NCBI GenBank assembly: GCA_964598395.1
Contig: CAZRBW010000075.1
Location: 1-11,629, forward strand
DNA length: 11,629 nt
Source of the DNA: CAXBDP01 sp964598395
Lineage (GTDB): Bacteria > Bacteroidota > Bacteroidia > Cytophagales > Cyclobacteriaceae
Reading direction: 5' to 3'
Both the position numbers and the translations under genes were made by a program. The notes beneath the pieces were generated by a model. The model was not told the DNA's origin. It made no database searches and worked only from the letters and a program-made list of their open reading frames with translations. Positions 1 to 6,801 of the stretch are shown piece by piece. The stretch's first letter is position 1. Each line of letters opens with the position of its first letter.

Positions 1-46
1 GAAATAGAAATTGTAGAGAATAGTTAAATATGGCATAGAACAAAAT

Positions 47-71
47 CCTCCCGCTTTTTCTTAGGGGGATG
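47..71. repeat. Short imperfect hairpin, possible terminator of an upstream gene
   Basis: ATCCTCC pairs with GGGGGAT (seven pairs, one of them a T-G wobble) around a T-rich loop. It lies in the gene-free first 170 bases, before the ParD-like gene. There is no run of T after the stem on the plus strand, so a terminator role is weak. It could equally be part of a degenerate repeat. Nothing else recognisable was seen in bases 1-120. Confidence 0.2.
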
Positions 72-122
72 CTGGGCTAGAGCCAAACCATTTTGCATAA
101 TTTGAGAAATGATAGAACTAAA

Positions 123-153
123 TTGGCTGCGGTTCGATTTTGGTGTATATTTA
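123..153 (+). promoter_or_regulatory. Candidate Bacteroidota promoter for the ParD/ParE pair
   Basis: TATATTTA at 146-153 matches the Bacteroidota -7 consensus TAnnTTTG at seven of eight positions, and a TTG at 123-125 lies 20 bases upstream, about where the -33 element is expected. A transcript would begin near 159, giving a leader of about 12 bases before the ATG at 171. Its position also argues that translation cannot begin at the upstream in-frame ATG at 93. Pattern matching only. Confidence 0.4.
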
Positions 154-170
154 CATCAAACACTAAAATC

Positions 171-410
171 ATGTCAAGACAAAGTATCTCATTTACTAAG
201 CCAAATGATGATTGGCTTAAAACCCAAGTGGATAATCAAGAATATTCAAGCAAAAGTGAATTAATTAATGACTTGATTAGACAGGCCCGAAAACAACAAG
301 TTCAAGTTGATTGGATTCGAGCTAAACTTGAAAAAGCTGAAAATAGTGGATTTACGAATGATAGTAAAGAAAGCATTTTAGCCCAATCGAAGGCTTTGCT
401 AAATGGCTAA
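171..410 (+). CDS. ParD-like ribbon-helix-helix antitoxin
   Basis: A 79-residue protein. Residues about 3-45 (beginning RQSISFTKPNDDWLKTQV and including SSKSELINDLIRQARKQ) fit the ribbon-helix-helix DNA-binding fold of ParD/CopG-type antitoxins. The charged C-terminal half (about 46-79) is where such antitoxins wrap their toxin. In this family the protein neutralises its toxin and represses its own operon. An in-frame ATG at 93 would add 26 residues of uncharacteristic sequence and would place the promoter-like box at 146-153 inside the gene, so the ATG at 171 is preferred. The stop overlaps the next gene's start by 8 bp (ATGGCTAA), a typical TA arrangement implying translational coupling. 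The family call rests on fold-like pattern, size and the toxin neighbour. Confidence 0.85.
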   Translation: MSRQSISFTKPNDDWLKTQVDNQEYSSKSELINDLIRQARKQQVQVDWIRAKLEKAENSGFTNDSKESILAQSKALLNG

Positions 411-690
411 ATACAAATTAACCAATGAGGCAAAAAACGATTTGATCAGGATTCACCATTATGGAGTTGAGAAATTTGGACTAACTCAAGCAGACAAATA
501 TTTCCTATCCTTTTTTGATTATTTCGACATGATAGCTGAACGACCTTTTTCCTTTGAATCTGTTGATTACATCAAAAATGGATATAGACGTTGCGTATGC
601 GGAGTTGATAGTATTTACTATAAAATCAATGAAAACATAGTGGAAATAATGGCAATTGTCGGAAGGCAAGACTTGAATGAAAAACTGTAA
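403..690 (+). CDS. ParE/RelE-family toxin
   Basis: A 95-residue protein of normal size for ParE toxins. The N-terminus (KYKLTNEAKNDLIRIHHYG) matches the usual beta strand plus helical hairpin, and the C-terminal part (about 59-92: GYRRCVCGVDSIYY, then EIMAIVGRQD) matches the conserved core and the closing GRQD segment of the family. ParE members poison DNA gyrase while RelE members cleave mRNA on ribosomes; the sequence resembles ParE more, but the target cannot be fixed by eye. It begins 8 bp inside the ParD-like gene and ends without a clear terminator. No frameshift or early stop is seen, so the pair looks functional. Confidence 0.85.
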   Translation: MAKYKLTNEAKNDLIRIHHYGVEKFGLTQADKYFLSFFDYFDMIAERPFSFESVDYIKNGYRRCVCGVDSIYYKINENIVEIMAIVGRQDLNEKL

Positions 691-945
691 GGAATTAACA
701 AAAAACAGTCGGCTACTATTAGCTCTTAGTATTTGGTAAACACCATCTCCAATATTCCTCTATAGCCCTTACACAAAGCATGATCATTTAGCTGTAGGAT
801 TTGTAATCCGGTGCTTGATGTACGCGAGGAAGGATTTATTTAGCTAATAAAAATCACTGGCAATTAGCGTCAATTGCTGAAATTCTGTAAACCATAAAAA
901 TAATATCTGAATCCATAATTTTGTATCTTTAAAAAAATAAATGCA
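691..945. other. Gene-free spacer with a small hairpin remnant
   Basis: No coding potential was recognised here. The one notable piece is GGATTTGTAATCC at 797-809 (stem GGATT/AATCC, loop TGT), followed by text of the kind found in degenerate Bacteroidota repeats. A similar GGACTTGCAATCC occurs at 11426-11438. The last part carries the candidate promoter of the next gene. Confidence 0.4.
924..931 (+). promoter_or_regulatory. Candidate -7 promoter box for the orphan antitoxin-like gene
   Basis: TATCTTTA fits TAnnTTTG at seven of eight positions and lies 14 bases before the ATG at 946. No convincing -33 TTG is seen 19-21 bases upstream, so this is a weak call. Confidence 0.3.
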
Positions 946-1185
946 ATGGATCTAGAAGCTAGAAAAATATTATTTGTTCAAGAGTTTTTAAGACTGCAAA
1001 ACGAAGAAATCGTTAGTGGACTGGAAAAATTAATGCGTATAAGAAAGGCTGAATTGATTGAGAAAAACTTCAAGCCAATGACAATGGAACAATATAATAC
1101 TGAAATTGACCAAGCGATGGAAGATTCTAAAAATGGACGGATGATTAAAGCCGAAGATTTAAAAGCAAAATGTGTCGTCCTGTAA
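946..1185 (+). CDS. Orphan antitoxin-like small protein, toxin partner missing
   Basis: A 79-residue, highly charged and mostly helical protein (LEARKILFVQEFLRLQNEE near the start, then EIDQAMEDSKNGRMIKAEDL near 52-71). From memory it resembles a family of Bacteroidota hypothetical proteins usually encoded just upstream of a RelE/ParE toxin, where it would be the antitoxin. Here no toxin-like reading frame follows; repeat-rich DNA begins within a few tens of bases. The last residues (KCVVL) differ from the usual ending as I recall it, so the C-terminus may be altered by a rearrangement that also removed the toxin. The ATG at 941 is out of frame and stops after four codons, so 946 is the start. 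Function is inferred. Confidence 0.65.
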   Translation: MDLEARKILFVQEFLRLQNEEIVSGLEKLMRIRKAELIEKNFKPMTMEQYNTEIDQAMEDSKNGRMIKAEDLKAKCVVL

Positions 1186-1657
1186 TAAGTTTTCAGGTTT
1201 GAATATAAACTATCATTTTAAAAAATCCGTGGCATCCGAGCAATCTGTGGCTATCCCTACCTAAATTCGGTAGGCAGGCGTGATTCAGACAATTGCAATG
1301 AAGGTAGAAATCGGATTGAGCTTTTGAGCTTTGAGAAATCGAGAGAGCAGTTTAATTGAGGATGCTGCCTAATTCGAAGACTGCGCGGGCTTGGCTACCG
1401 AGGTAGCAGGGTCGAGTTGTGGTTCGTCTTATCCCACGGCTGGCACCGTGGGCTATTGATATATCGCTCCGTTGGAGCTTTGACCCAATCCTAGAATCTT
1501 TAAATCCTAAAAATCCCTGCCCGTCCAGGAGGCGGGTTAATTCAGACAATTTCAGCGAACCTGGGTCAGTTAAATTTCTCGATTTCGATTCATTGCGATT
1601 TTTAAATTATGCGGGATATGAACGGAACGATGGCCGGCTGGCTGTCATCAGTGTAGA
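1186..1657. repeat. Gene-free mosaic of hairpins and diverged repeats
   Basis: No credible gene lies here. Visible pieces are: a near-duplicated ATCCGTGGC/ATCTGTGGC (1225-1251); hairpins CCTACC/GGTAGG (1256-1274), GCTACC/GGTAGC (1394-1407), CCCACGG/CCGTGGG (1433-1452) and GCTCC/GGAGC (1466-1478); an imperfect CCCGTC/GGCGGG hairpin (1520-1536); a 21-bp direct repeat matching at 17 positions, 1282-1302 and 1539-1559, centred on ATTCAGACAATT; and GAAATCGAGA (1335-1344) repeated inverted at 1577-1586. Such hairpin-dense text is reminiscent of REP-like or IS200/IS605-associated non-coding elements. No transposase remnant was recognised. The element sits exactly where a toxin gene would be expected after 1185. 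Confidence 0.55.
1433..1452. repeat. Perfect 7-bp GC-rich hairpin
   Basis: CCCACGG (1433-1439), loop CTGGCA, CCGTGGG (1446-1452). A second hairpin, GCTCC-GTT-GGAGC, follows at 1466-1478. The pair of adjacent GC-rich hairpins in otherwise AT-rich DNA is the most structured part of the repeat mosaic. Confidence 0.6.
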
Positions 1658-1677
1658 TTTCAATAAAGTTATTGAAA
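1658..1677 (-). terminator. Possible terminator downstream of the TonB receptor gene
   Basis: TTTCAATAA (1658-1666) and TTATTGAAA (1669-1677) form a perfect 9-bp, AT-rich stem with a 2-base spacer. It begins 43 bases past the receptor stop codon in the direction of transcription. There is no strong T-run after it, so termination may be weak or the site may instead be a protein-binding palindrome. Confidence 0.35.
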
Positions 1678-1720
1678 GTAATTGTATATCAATACTTTAC
1701 AACAATTCCTGGCTATTAAA

Positions 1721-4192
1721 TCAAAATTTAAACTCTACAGTAGTGTAGAAACCTCTTCCATCGGCAGGAATAATCCCTGGCCCTGGATAAGCCTCAGCAC
1801 GACGCGTAAAGTACTGTTCATTGAACAGATTATTGACGCTCATTTCGAGAACGAGGGATTTCCAACGATAGGAAGCAGTGATATCTGCAACGGCATATGC
1901 GGGAATAAGGCCTTCCACCGCTGTAGCCGTACGAATGGCATTGGAAGCATCTGAAAAATGCTCCCCTACATAGGAATACTGCGCCGAGAATGAAAAGTCT
2001 CGAATTCTAAAGGCAGAACCCAGCTTTGCCGTAAAAGGAGGCACCATCTCCACCTTTTTATTTCGAATAGAGCTATCATCTGTGCGAATATACCTAGCGT
2101 CAATCAAAGCAAGATTAGCAAATAAAGTCCAACGTCTATCCTGCTTCTCTTTCCTCAAAAGTGAGAGAAGAGAAAGTTCTCCAAAAGCTTCTATACCCAT
2201 GTTTCTAGCATCAGCAATATTAGTTCGGTAGCGGTAATCATTGAAAAGCACGGAATCTGTTCGAAGCACCTGCCCAATTTTGCCAAAATACCTTAAATAA
2301 AATAAAGTAAGCTCATAGGTGAATAAAGCCTCCTTTTGTCCTTTGATTCCCAAATCGGCTGTGTAACCTTTCTCATCGGCGATATTAGGATCCACGCGGA
2401 GGTTGGGATTATTAATGCGAAGATCTGTGAAATTAATTCCTCGGTAATTCTGAGAAATATTAGCATAAATTTCCATCTGATCGGAGGCCTTAAAGCTCGA
2501 GCCCAAACCCAGTATCAAAAAGCTTCGGAGCCGCTCCAATTCCTCATCCACACGATTCTGAACTATGATATTGCCTGCGCCATCAAACACGTATTGCTTA
2601 TAATATCCCTCGGCATAAGTTTGAATATTTTCCCATCGGATTCCTGGCGTTAAACTCCATCGATTGCTAAGGTTGAAAATGTTTTCAGCAAATACAGCAA
2701 AATTTCTATTTGGAAATCGATAATCCGAATCTTCTAATTCGTTAGGGTTCAGGAATCGAAAATCGGCATCATTACCATCGCTACCGAATCCTTGCTGCGC
2801 AGTGGTTGTACCATAATAAGCCCTAGAACCAACCAGAAAAGTGTTGATCTGATCACCCATCTGATACCAGTGCATCAACCGGGTTTCGTTACCAAAATTG
2901 GTAAAATCACCTACAATAAGTGTACGTTCTTCACCAAAATCAGCAATATTAATTCGCTCCAAATTGCCAAGCGACTTACGAGATGCTAGCAAGGCAAAAT
3001 TTCGGGTGTTCAGCTTTGTGCGATCGGAAAAATTATAGGTAAAATTCAAAGCAGCGAGATTCCAGTCGACTTGAAACCAGTTTCGTTCCCTAAATGAGCT
3101 GCGAGGGTTGTCCATGAAATTGCGGTCCGTTAATCCTCCCGCTTGCTGAGCAAGGTATTGCATTTTGGTAAGCTCCAAATTCGCACTGAACTTCTCACTG
3201 AAAGTATAATCTAAAGAAGTGTAAAGATTATTGGATTTGAAGCCTGAATTGGGTCGATAACCGTCTCCTCGTTTATGCTGATAAAAACTATAGTACCGTA
3301 ATTTACCAACCCGACCTTCTACACTATTAAAAGAACCGAGAAAACCCCATGAACCTACCGATTGCCTTCCAGTAAAACGGAATTTCACATTCTCATCACC
3401 TCTTTTGAAACGGAAATTAAGCATGCCGCCAAACTGCGTCCCGTACTGCAGGGAAGCTGCGCCGCGCACCACTTCAATTTGTTCCAGTGCCTCCACTGGC
3501 GGAGTATAATATGACTCTGGATAGCCCAAAGCATCCGCAGAGATATCATATCCATTTTGCCTCACATTGAAATTTGAGGTACGATTTGGACTAAGGCCCC
3601 GCCCACCTATACCCAATTGAAGACCCGCCTGATCACTTTCCCAAATATTGAGCCCGGTAATTCTAGAATATACCTGACGAGCATTGTTGGTGGCTGTATT
3701 GGCAAGCATTTCTTTTAGCACTATTACCTCTGTTTTTCGGCCATCATACACCCCAAAATTATCAACTGCCTGAAGTCGGCCGATCGAGAATTCACCCTCT
3801 CTCTTGCCTTGCACTCGCACTACATCCAACTCACTCTCAATATCCACGAGTACAAAGCGAAGTCCTTCAATATTACTGTTAACCTGTATGTTGATTTCCG
3901 CGTTTTTCTTACCTAAACTAAAAGCCACCAACGTTTGCATGCCTGCGGGTACACTAGCAATCTGGAAGTTGCCCTTTTCATCTGTTTCCACTATCAGGGT
4001 GCTGTTTTTAAGAGCCACTTTTGGTCTTTCGAGGGAAGGATCACCTTGGATAATCACTCTACCTGATACAATAAAGCTTTGCTGACCATTTACCACTCTG
4101 GGTATGCTCAATAAAAGCAAAATAGCTACTGCGGCAAGGGTAGTAAATTTCAACAGCCTTTGCTTAATAATATATCTTGCTTTAGCGTTCAT
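1721..4192 (-). CDS. TonB-dependent outer-membrane receptor, FecA-like
   Basis: Imports a large substrate, most likely a ferric chelate or haem-type compound, across the outer membrane using TonB energy. From the ATG at 4192 it has 823 residues: signal peptide (about 1-36, hydrophobic TTLAAVAILLLLSIP), a carboxypeptidase-regulatory-like beta domain (about 39-115) common in Bacteroidota receptors, a possible TonB box (ELDVVRVQ, about 121-128), plug domain (about 145-262, with EQIEVVRGAASLQYG), then a beta barrel ending in the typical FYTTVEFKF with terminal Phe. The segment NNLFNEQYFTRRAEAYPGPG near the end is typical of the FecA-like group. Longer starts at 4210 (ATG) or 4243 (TTG) overlap the upstream gene more; even 4192 overlaps it by 11 bp, which implies translational coupling. 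It is the last gene of the operon. The substrate is inferred from neighbours and family, not read from the sequence. Confidence 0.9.
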   Translation of the reverse strand: MNAKARYIIKQRLLKFTTLAAVAILLLLSIPRVVNGQQSFIVSGRVIIQGDPSLERPKVALKNSTLIVETDEKGNFQIASVPAGMQTLVAFSLGKKNAEINIQVNSNIEGLRFVLVDIESELDVVRVQGKREGEFSIGRLQAVDNFGVYDGRKTEVIVLKEMLANTATNNARQVYSRITGLNIWESDQAGLQLGIGGRGLSPNRTSNFNVRQNGYDISADALGYPESYYTPPVEALEQIEVVRGAASLQYGTQFGGMLNFRFKRGDENVKFRFTGRQSVGSWGFLGSFNSVEGRVGKLRYYSFYQHKRGDGYRPNSGFKSNNLYTSLDYTFSEKFSANLELTKMQYLAQQAGGLTDRNFMDNPRSSFRERNWFQVDWNLAALNFTYNFSDRTKLNTRNFALLASRKSLGNLERINIADFGEERTLIVGDFTNFGNETRLMHWYQMGDQINTFLVGSRAYYGTTTAQQGFGSDGNDADFRFLNPNELEDSDYRFPNRNFAVFAENIFNLSNRWSLTPGIRWENIQTYAEGYYKQYVFDGAGNIIVQNRVDEELERLRSFLILGLGSSFKASDQMEIYANISQNYRGINFTDLRINNPNLRVDPNIADEKGYTADLGIKGQKEALFTYELTLFYLRYFGKIGQVLRTDSVLFNDYRYRTNIADARNMGIEAFGELSLLSLLRKEKQDRRWTLFANLALIDARYIRTDDSSIRNKKVEMVPPFTAKLGSAFRIRDFSFSAQYSYVGEHFSDASNAIRTATAVEGLIPAYAVADITASYRWKSLVLEMSVNNLFNEQYFTRRAEAYPGPGIIPADGRGFYTTVEFKF

Positions 4193-5495
4193 CAAAGTGT
4201 TGTTGGTCATAAGGATAAGGTAAAATCCATGATTTGGCCGCAAAGGTATCTTTTTCTTTCATGAGATTTACATTCGGATCAATCAGTAACTGACTGGGGC
4301 GGGCATTTAGAGTTACATAAACCTCCGCTCTCACTTCGGGGTCTTTTACACCCTTCTGAGCATAGTGTTCTCCAAGAAAATGAGCGAATTGAAGAATCAT
4401 ATCTGGTTGCATGGCCATTTGCTTTTCCTGGTGAAGATTTAAAAACTCACTGTTGTCCACCACTCCTTCTCGTCCAGTAGCACCATCTTTCACATAAAAA
4501 GTAGCTGTACCTGCTTTCTCCATCAGCATGACCCGCCAGCCAAAGCGATAGCCCTGTTCAGTCCAAAAATGATTCCCATCATACAATAGGTAACGCCAAG
4601 GAAAAAGTAGCTGAAAGCTAAAATGCAGACAGAAAAGTAACATTATAATGCGTTCCCTAGGTCTTAATGGTGGCAGCGAAAGTGGCTTTGTTATTGACTT
4701 CTTACTGCCAAAATCAAAAAAGATGAGGGTGCCTCCAATCATAACCAATGGAAATACCCCAATCTGAAAAAGCAAAGCTGTGAGGCTATGGAAGACCACT
4801 ACTGTGATAAAGGCCCACAAGCGTGTAGGTCGATAAAGTAGGAAAAATACAATAAAGATATCGTACAGCATTCCAAACCATGAAAATAAATAAGGTGTTA
4901 TAGGCCAGCTGAAAATTGAACCAATTAAGGGCATTTTATCATGGGCAGGCAACCAGATTTTAAGCGGTAAGGCCATTATAAGCCAGTCATAGTTAATTTT
5001 GGCAAGCCCAGCATAGACGTATACAAAAGCAATTTGTAGTTTAAAAATCAAGGGTACCCAGCGTGGAATAAGAGCTTTTGTGTCCCATACTGCAGGCGGT
5101 GAGGGAATTAAACAAAGCAAAAGCAATATAATGCTTACATAATAGTAGTGGTTGAGATAATAGGTAAGGTCAATCAGCTCGGTATAGGTAAAGGTGAGAA
5201 ACAACACAAGAGCTGAAATCCTGTATAGCCATCGGGTACCCAACATTACGCCAAAGGATGCACTCACCATAAGTCCATATACCAGATAGAATAGAGGTGC
5301 AGAAAGAGGCTCGACCCATTCGAAGCCATAATACTTAAAATGAAAAAGCGGGGCAATGTAGTGGTCTTCAATCCACCCAAGCCAAATGAATCGAATAGCC
5401 GAAAAGGCCATCAATAGGCCAAATACAGCACGAAAAATAGAAAAAGGAGTGGCCGGAACCTGCTCCCTGAATGTATGTGCAAGATAATTACCCAT
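4182..5495 (-). CDS. HTTM-domain membrane protein, related to vitamin K-dependent gamma-carboxylase
   Basis: A multi-pass inner-membrane protein of 437 residues (from the ATG at 5495) with several hydrophobic segments and a soluble C-terminal part. Family features, numbered from this start: FHFKYYGFEWVEPL (about 52-65), LNHYYYVS (about 114-121), VYVYAGLAKINYDWL (about 158-172) and, after the membrane part, WTEQGYRFGWRVMLMEKAG (about 311-329). The Lys in AGLAKIN (residue 166) aligns by eye with the catalytic-base Lys218 of human gamma-glutamyl carboxylase, so the protein may retain a vitamin K/quinone-linked activity; bacterial substrates are unknown. A TTG 15 bases upstream is rejected because it lies in a perfect TAATTTTG promoter-like box. 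Its 3' end overlaps the TonB receptor gene, tying it to that uptake system. The family call is strong; the biochemical role is inference. Confidence 0.88.
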   Translation of the reverse strand: MGNYLAHTFREQVPATPFSIFRAVFGLLMAFSAIRFIWLGWIEDHYIAPLFHFKYYGFEWVEPLSAPLFYLVYGLMVSASFGVMLGTRWLYRISALVLFLTFTYTELIDLTYYLNHYYYVSIILLLLCLIPSPPAVWDTKALIPRWVPLIFKLQIAFVYVYAGLAKINYDWLIMALPLKIWLPAHDKMPLIGSIFSWPITPYLFSWFGMLYDIFIVFFLLYRPTRLWAFITVVVFHSLTALLFQIGVFPLVMIGGTLIFFDFGSKKSITKPLSLPPLRPRERIIMLLFCLHFSFQLLFPWRYLLYDGNHFWTEQGYRFGWRVMLMEKAGTATFYVKDGATGREGVVDNSEFLNLHQEKQMAMQPDMILQFAHFLGEHYAQKGVKDPEVRAEVYVTLNARPSQLLIDPNVNLMKEKDTFAAKSWILPYPYDQQHFDER

Positions 5496-5507
5496 TTGGA
5501 CTGTGTG

Positions 5508-5515
5508 CAAAATTA
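5508..5515 (-). promoter_or_regulatory. Candidate internal promoter -7 box before the HTTM gene
   Basis: On the minus strand this reads TAATTTTG, a perfect match to TAnnTTTG, 12 bases before the HTTM ATG at 5495. Only a weak TTCG is seen near the -33 position. It lies in the 87-bp gap between the imelysin-like gene and HTTM, so it may give HTTM and the receptor a second, separate promoter. Confidence 0.4.
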
Positions 5516-5582
5516 GTTTATGTAGAAAACCCGAACACGCCCTATTTCTTCATTGAACCCATAACTATTTTTGGCAAAGCAT

Positions 5583-6704
5583 TTAATCCCCATCACCGCT
5601 GCTGAAGGTAATTGCAATGCCCAGCAAAGAAGACATATCACTTTTGAAAAAGCGTGTATGCTTTTGCAACTCGGTATGCAAACGGTCAGCGGCTGAGGGT
5701 GCTGATGTAATTTGAACTGAAAGAGGCATACTCCGTGGAACAGCCTGTAATGCAGAACGTACCTCAGCCAATTGGTTATCAGTAGAAGCTATAAGAGCAA
5801 GGCCACCTTCTACAGAAGCGAGGTATTCTTTAAATCCTATCCCGTCGTTACCACTTTTATCTCTACCATACCAAATATTCTCTATTGCTTGAATATGGGC
5901 TTCTAACATCCTTAAAGATTGCCCTGAATAATAGGCTTCCACCAATTGAGGTGCTGCCACTGTTTGGCCAGGGCGACGTCCCAATGGTAGACCCAATTTA
6001 AAATTTTTGGCTGTTTCGAAACTTTTTACAAACTCATTATATAACAAAGAGGTGCTGCTACCAGCATCAGTGCCTGCATTTTGGGTAAACTGACCTCTAT
6101 AACTACCTTGCCAAGCGTTTAGCACCTCCTCTACCCTATCTGCAATATCATTGACGGCACCGGTAAGAAAAGTCTTCCGGCTGGCCGAAGAGAAATCATT
6201 CAGAATTTGTGTATCGCTTTTGCTGTCGCCGAAGATAAGATACTCTACCGCCAAGAACCCTCTAGCATCGCGATTAAAATCATTGAAATTGGGTGTACCT
6301 GCTATGGCAGCCTCAATCTTGGAAACCGACACAGGAAAAGTAGCAATTTCCTCCAAAAGCGTCTTGCGAATACCCTGCTCTCCTGCTGGACCAAAATTAT
6401 AGGCATTAGCATACTGCCAAGACAAATAGGCTTCATCCCATGATTCCCTTAGCGCTGAAAGGGTGAGTGTACTTGGATTAAGGGTAAATTCCTGAACACG
6501 GTTTTGGAGATTCTCAATATTATCCTGCAAATCAATATAGGCTGGTACAATCAGATTGTCTGCCATATTTTCTAACATTTGAACACGATCAAAACCAGCT
6601 TCCACAGGCTCTGTACCATCTTCAGTACTGCATGAAAGTACCGAAATGAAAAGAGTAGCCAACATCAAGGGGTAAAACAACTTAAGAGCAGTCATCCTCA
6701 TCAT
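5583..6704 (-). CDS. Imelysin-like (M75) lipoprotein
   Basis: An exported lipoprotein of 373 residues from the ATG at 6704 (a TTG at 6716 is less likely; ATGs at 6701 and 6695 are alternatives). The hydrophobic leader ends in the lipobox VLSC with lipid-bearing Cys25, followed by STED; acidic residues after the Cys suggest surface exposure as in other Bacteroidota. The body is helical and matches the imelysin/IrpA family, including LLPYE-like helices, ESWDEAYLSWQYA (about 87-99), the family's GxHxxE region present as GFLAVE (about 149-154, His replaced by Leu), and the C-terminus GIAITFSSGDGD. The family is linked to iron or haem acquisition, but the missing His means any metal site of the canonical kind is altered. 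It lies between DUF4856 and HTTM, behind a terminator-like hairpin. A weak TAAGTTTT box 21-28 bases upstream could add its own promoter. Confidence 0.88.
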   Translation of the reverse strand: MMRMTALKLFYPLMLATLFISVLSCSTEDGTEPVEAGFDRVQMLENMADNLIVPAYIDLQDNIENLQNRVQEFTLNPSTLTLSALRESWDEAYLSWQYANAYNFGPAGEQGIRKTLLEEIATFPVSVSKIEAAIAGTPNFNDFNRDARGFLAVEYLIFGDSKSDTQILNDFSSASRKTFLTGAVNDIADRVEEVLNAWQGSYRGQFTQNAGTDAGSSTSLLYNEFVKSFETAKNFKLGLPLGRRPGQTVAAPQLVEAYYSGQSLRMLEAHIQAIENIWYGRDKSGNDGIGFKEYLASVEGGLALIASTDNQLAEVRSALQAVPRSMPLSVQITSAPSAADRLHTELQKHTRFFKSDMSSLLGIAITFSSGDGD

Positions 6705-6743
6705 ATTATGTATCAATAAAACTTAATTTAAACTATCCGAAGA

Positions 6744-6783
6744 AAAAATAAACTCTTCAAAGGGATGAACCCTTTGAAGAGTT
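6744..6783 (-). terminator. Strong intra-operon rho-independent-type terminator or attenuator
   Basis: AACTCTTCAAAGGG (6751-6764), loop ATGAA, CCCTTTGAAGAGTT (6770-6783): a perfect 14-bp stem. In the minus-strand transcript it is followed by TATTTTTTC, the T-run expected of an intrinsic terminator. It starts 19 bases after the DUF4856 stop and ends 40 bases before the imelysin ATG. It would terminate part of the transcripts, giving more DUF4856 mRNA than downstream mRNA, or protect the upstream 3' end. Confidence 0.75.
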
Positions 6784-6801
6784 CGCTAACGAACATCAAT
6801 A

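Noticed and set aside
93..170. N-terminal 26-residue extension of the ParD-like antitoxin
   Set aside because: The added residues look unlike the family and contain the likely promoter box; the ATG at 171 gives a normal ParD length.
1352..1748. Open frames on both strands in the repeat mosaic
   Set aside because: They run through hairpins and repeats, have no family resemblance, and one extends into the antisense of the receptor gene.
2336..4085. Plus-strand open frames opposite the TonB receptor gene
   Set aside because: The minus strand encodes an uninterrupted, clearly recognisable receptor; these are shadows.
4193..4243. TTG start for the receptor at 4243
   Set aside because: Would extend the overlap with HTTM to 62 bp and add residues ahead of a good signal peptide; ATGs at 4210 and 4192 are better.
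5496..5510. TTG start for HTTM at 5510
   Set aside because: The TTG is part of the perfect TAATTTTG box; the ATG at 5495 fits the family.
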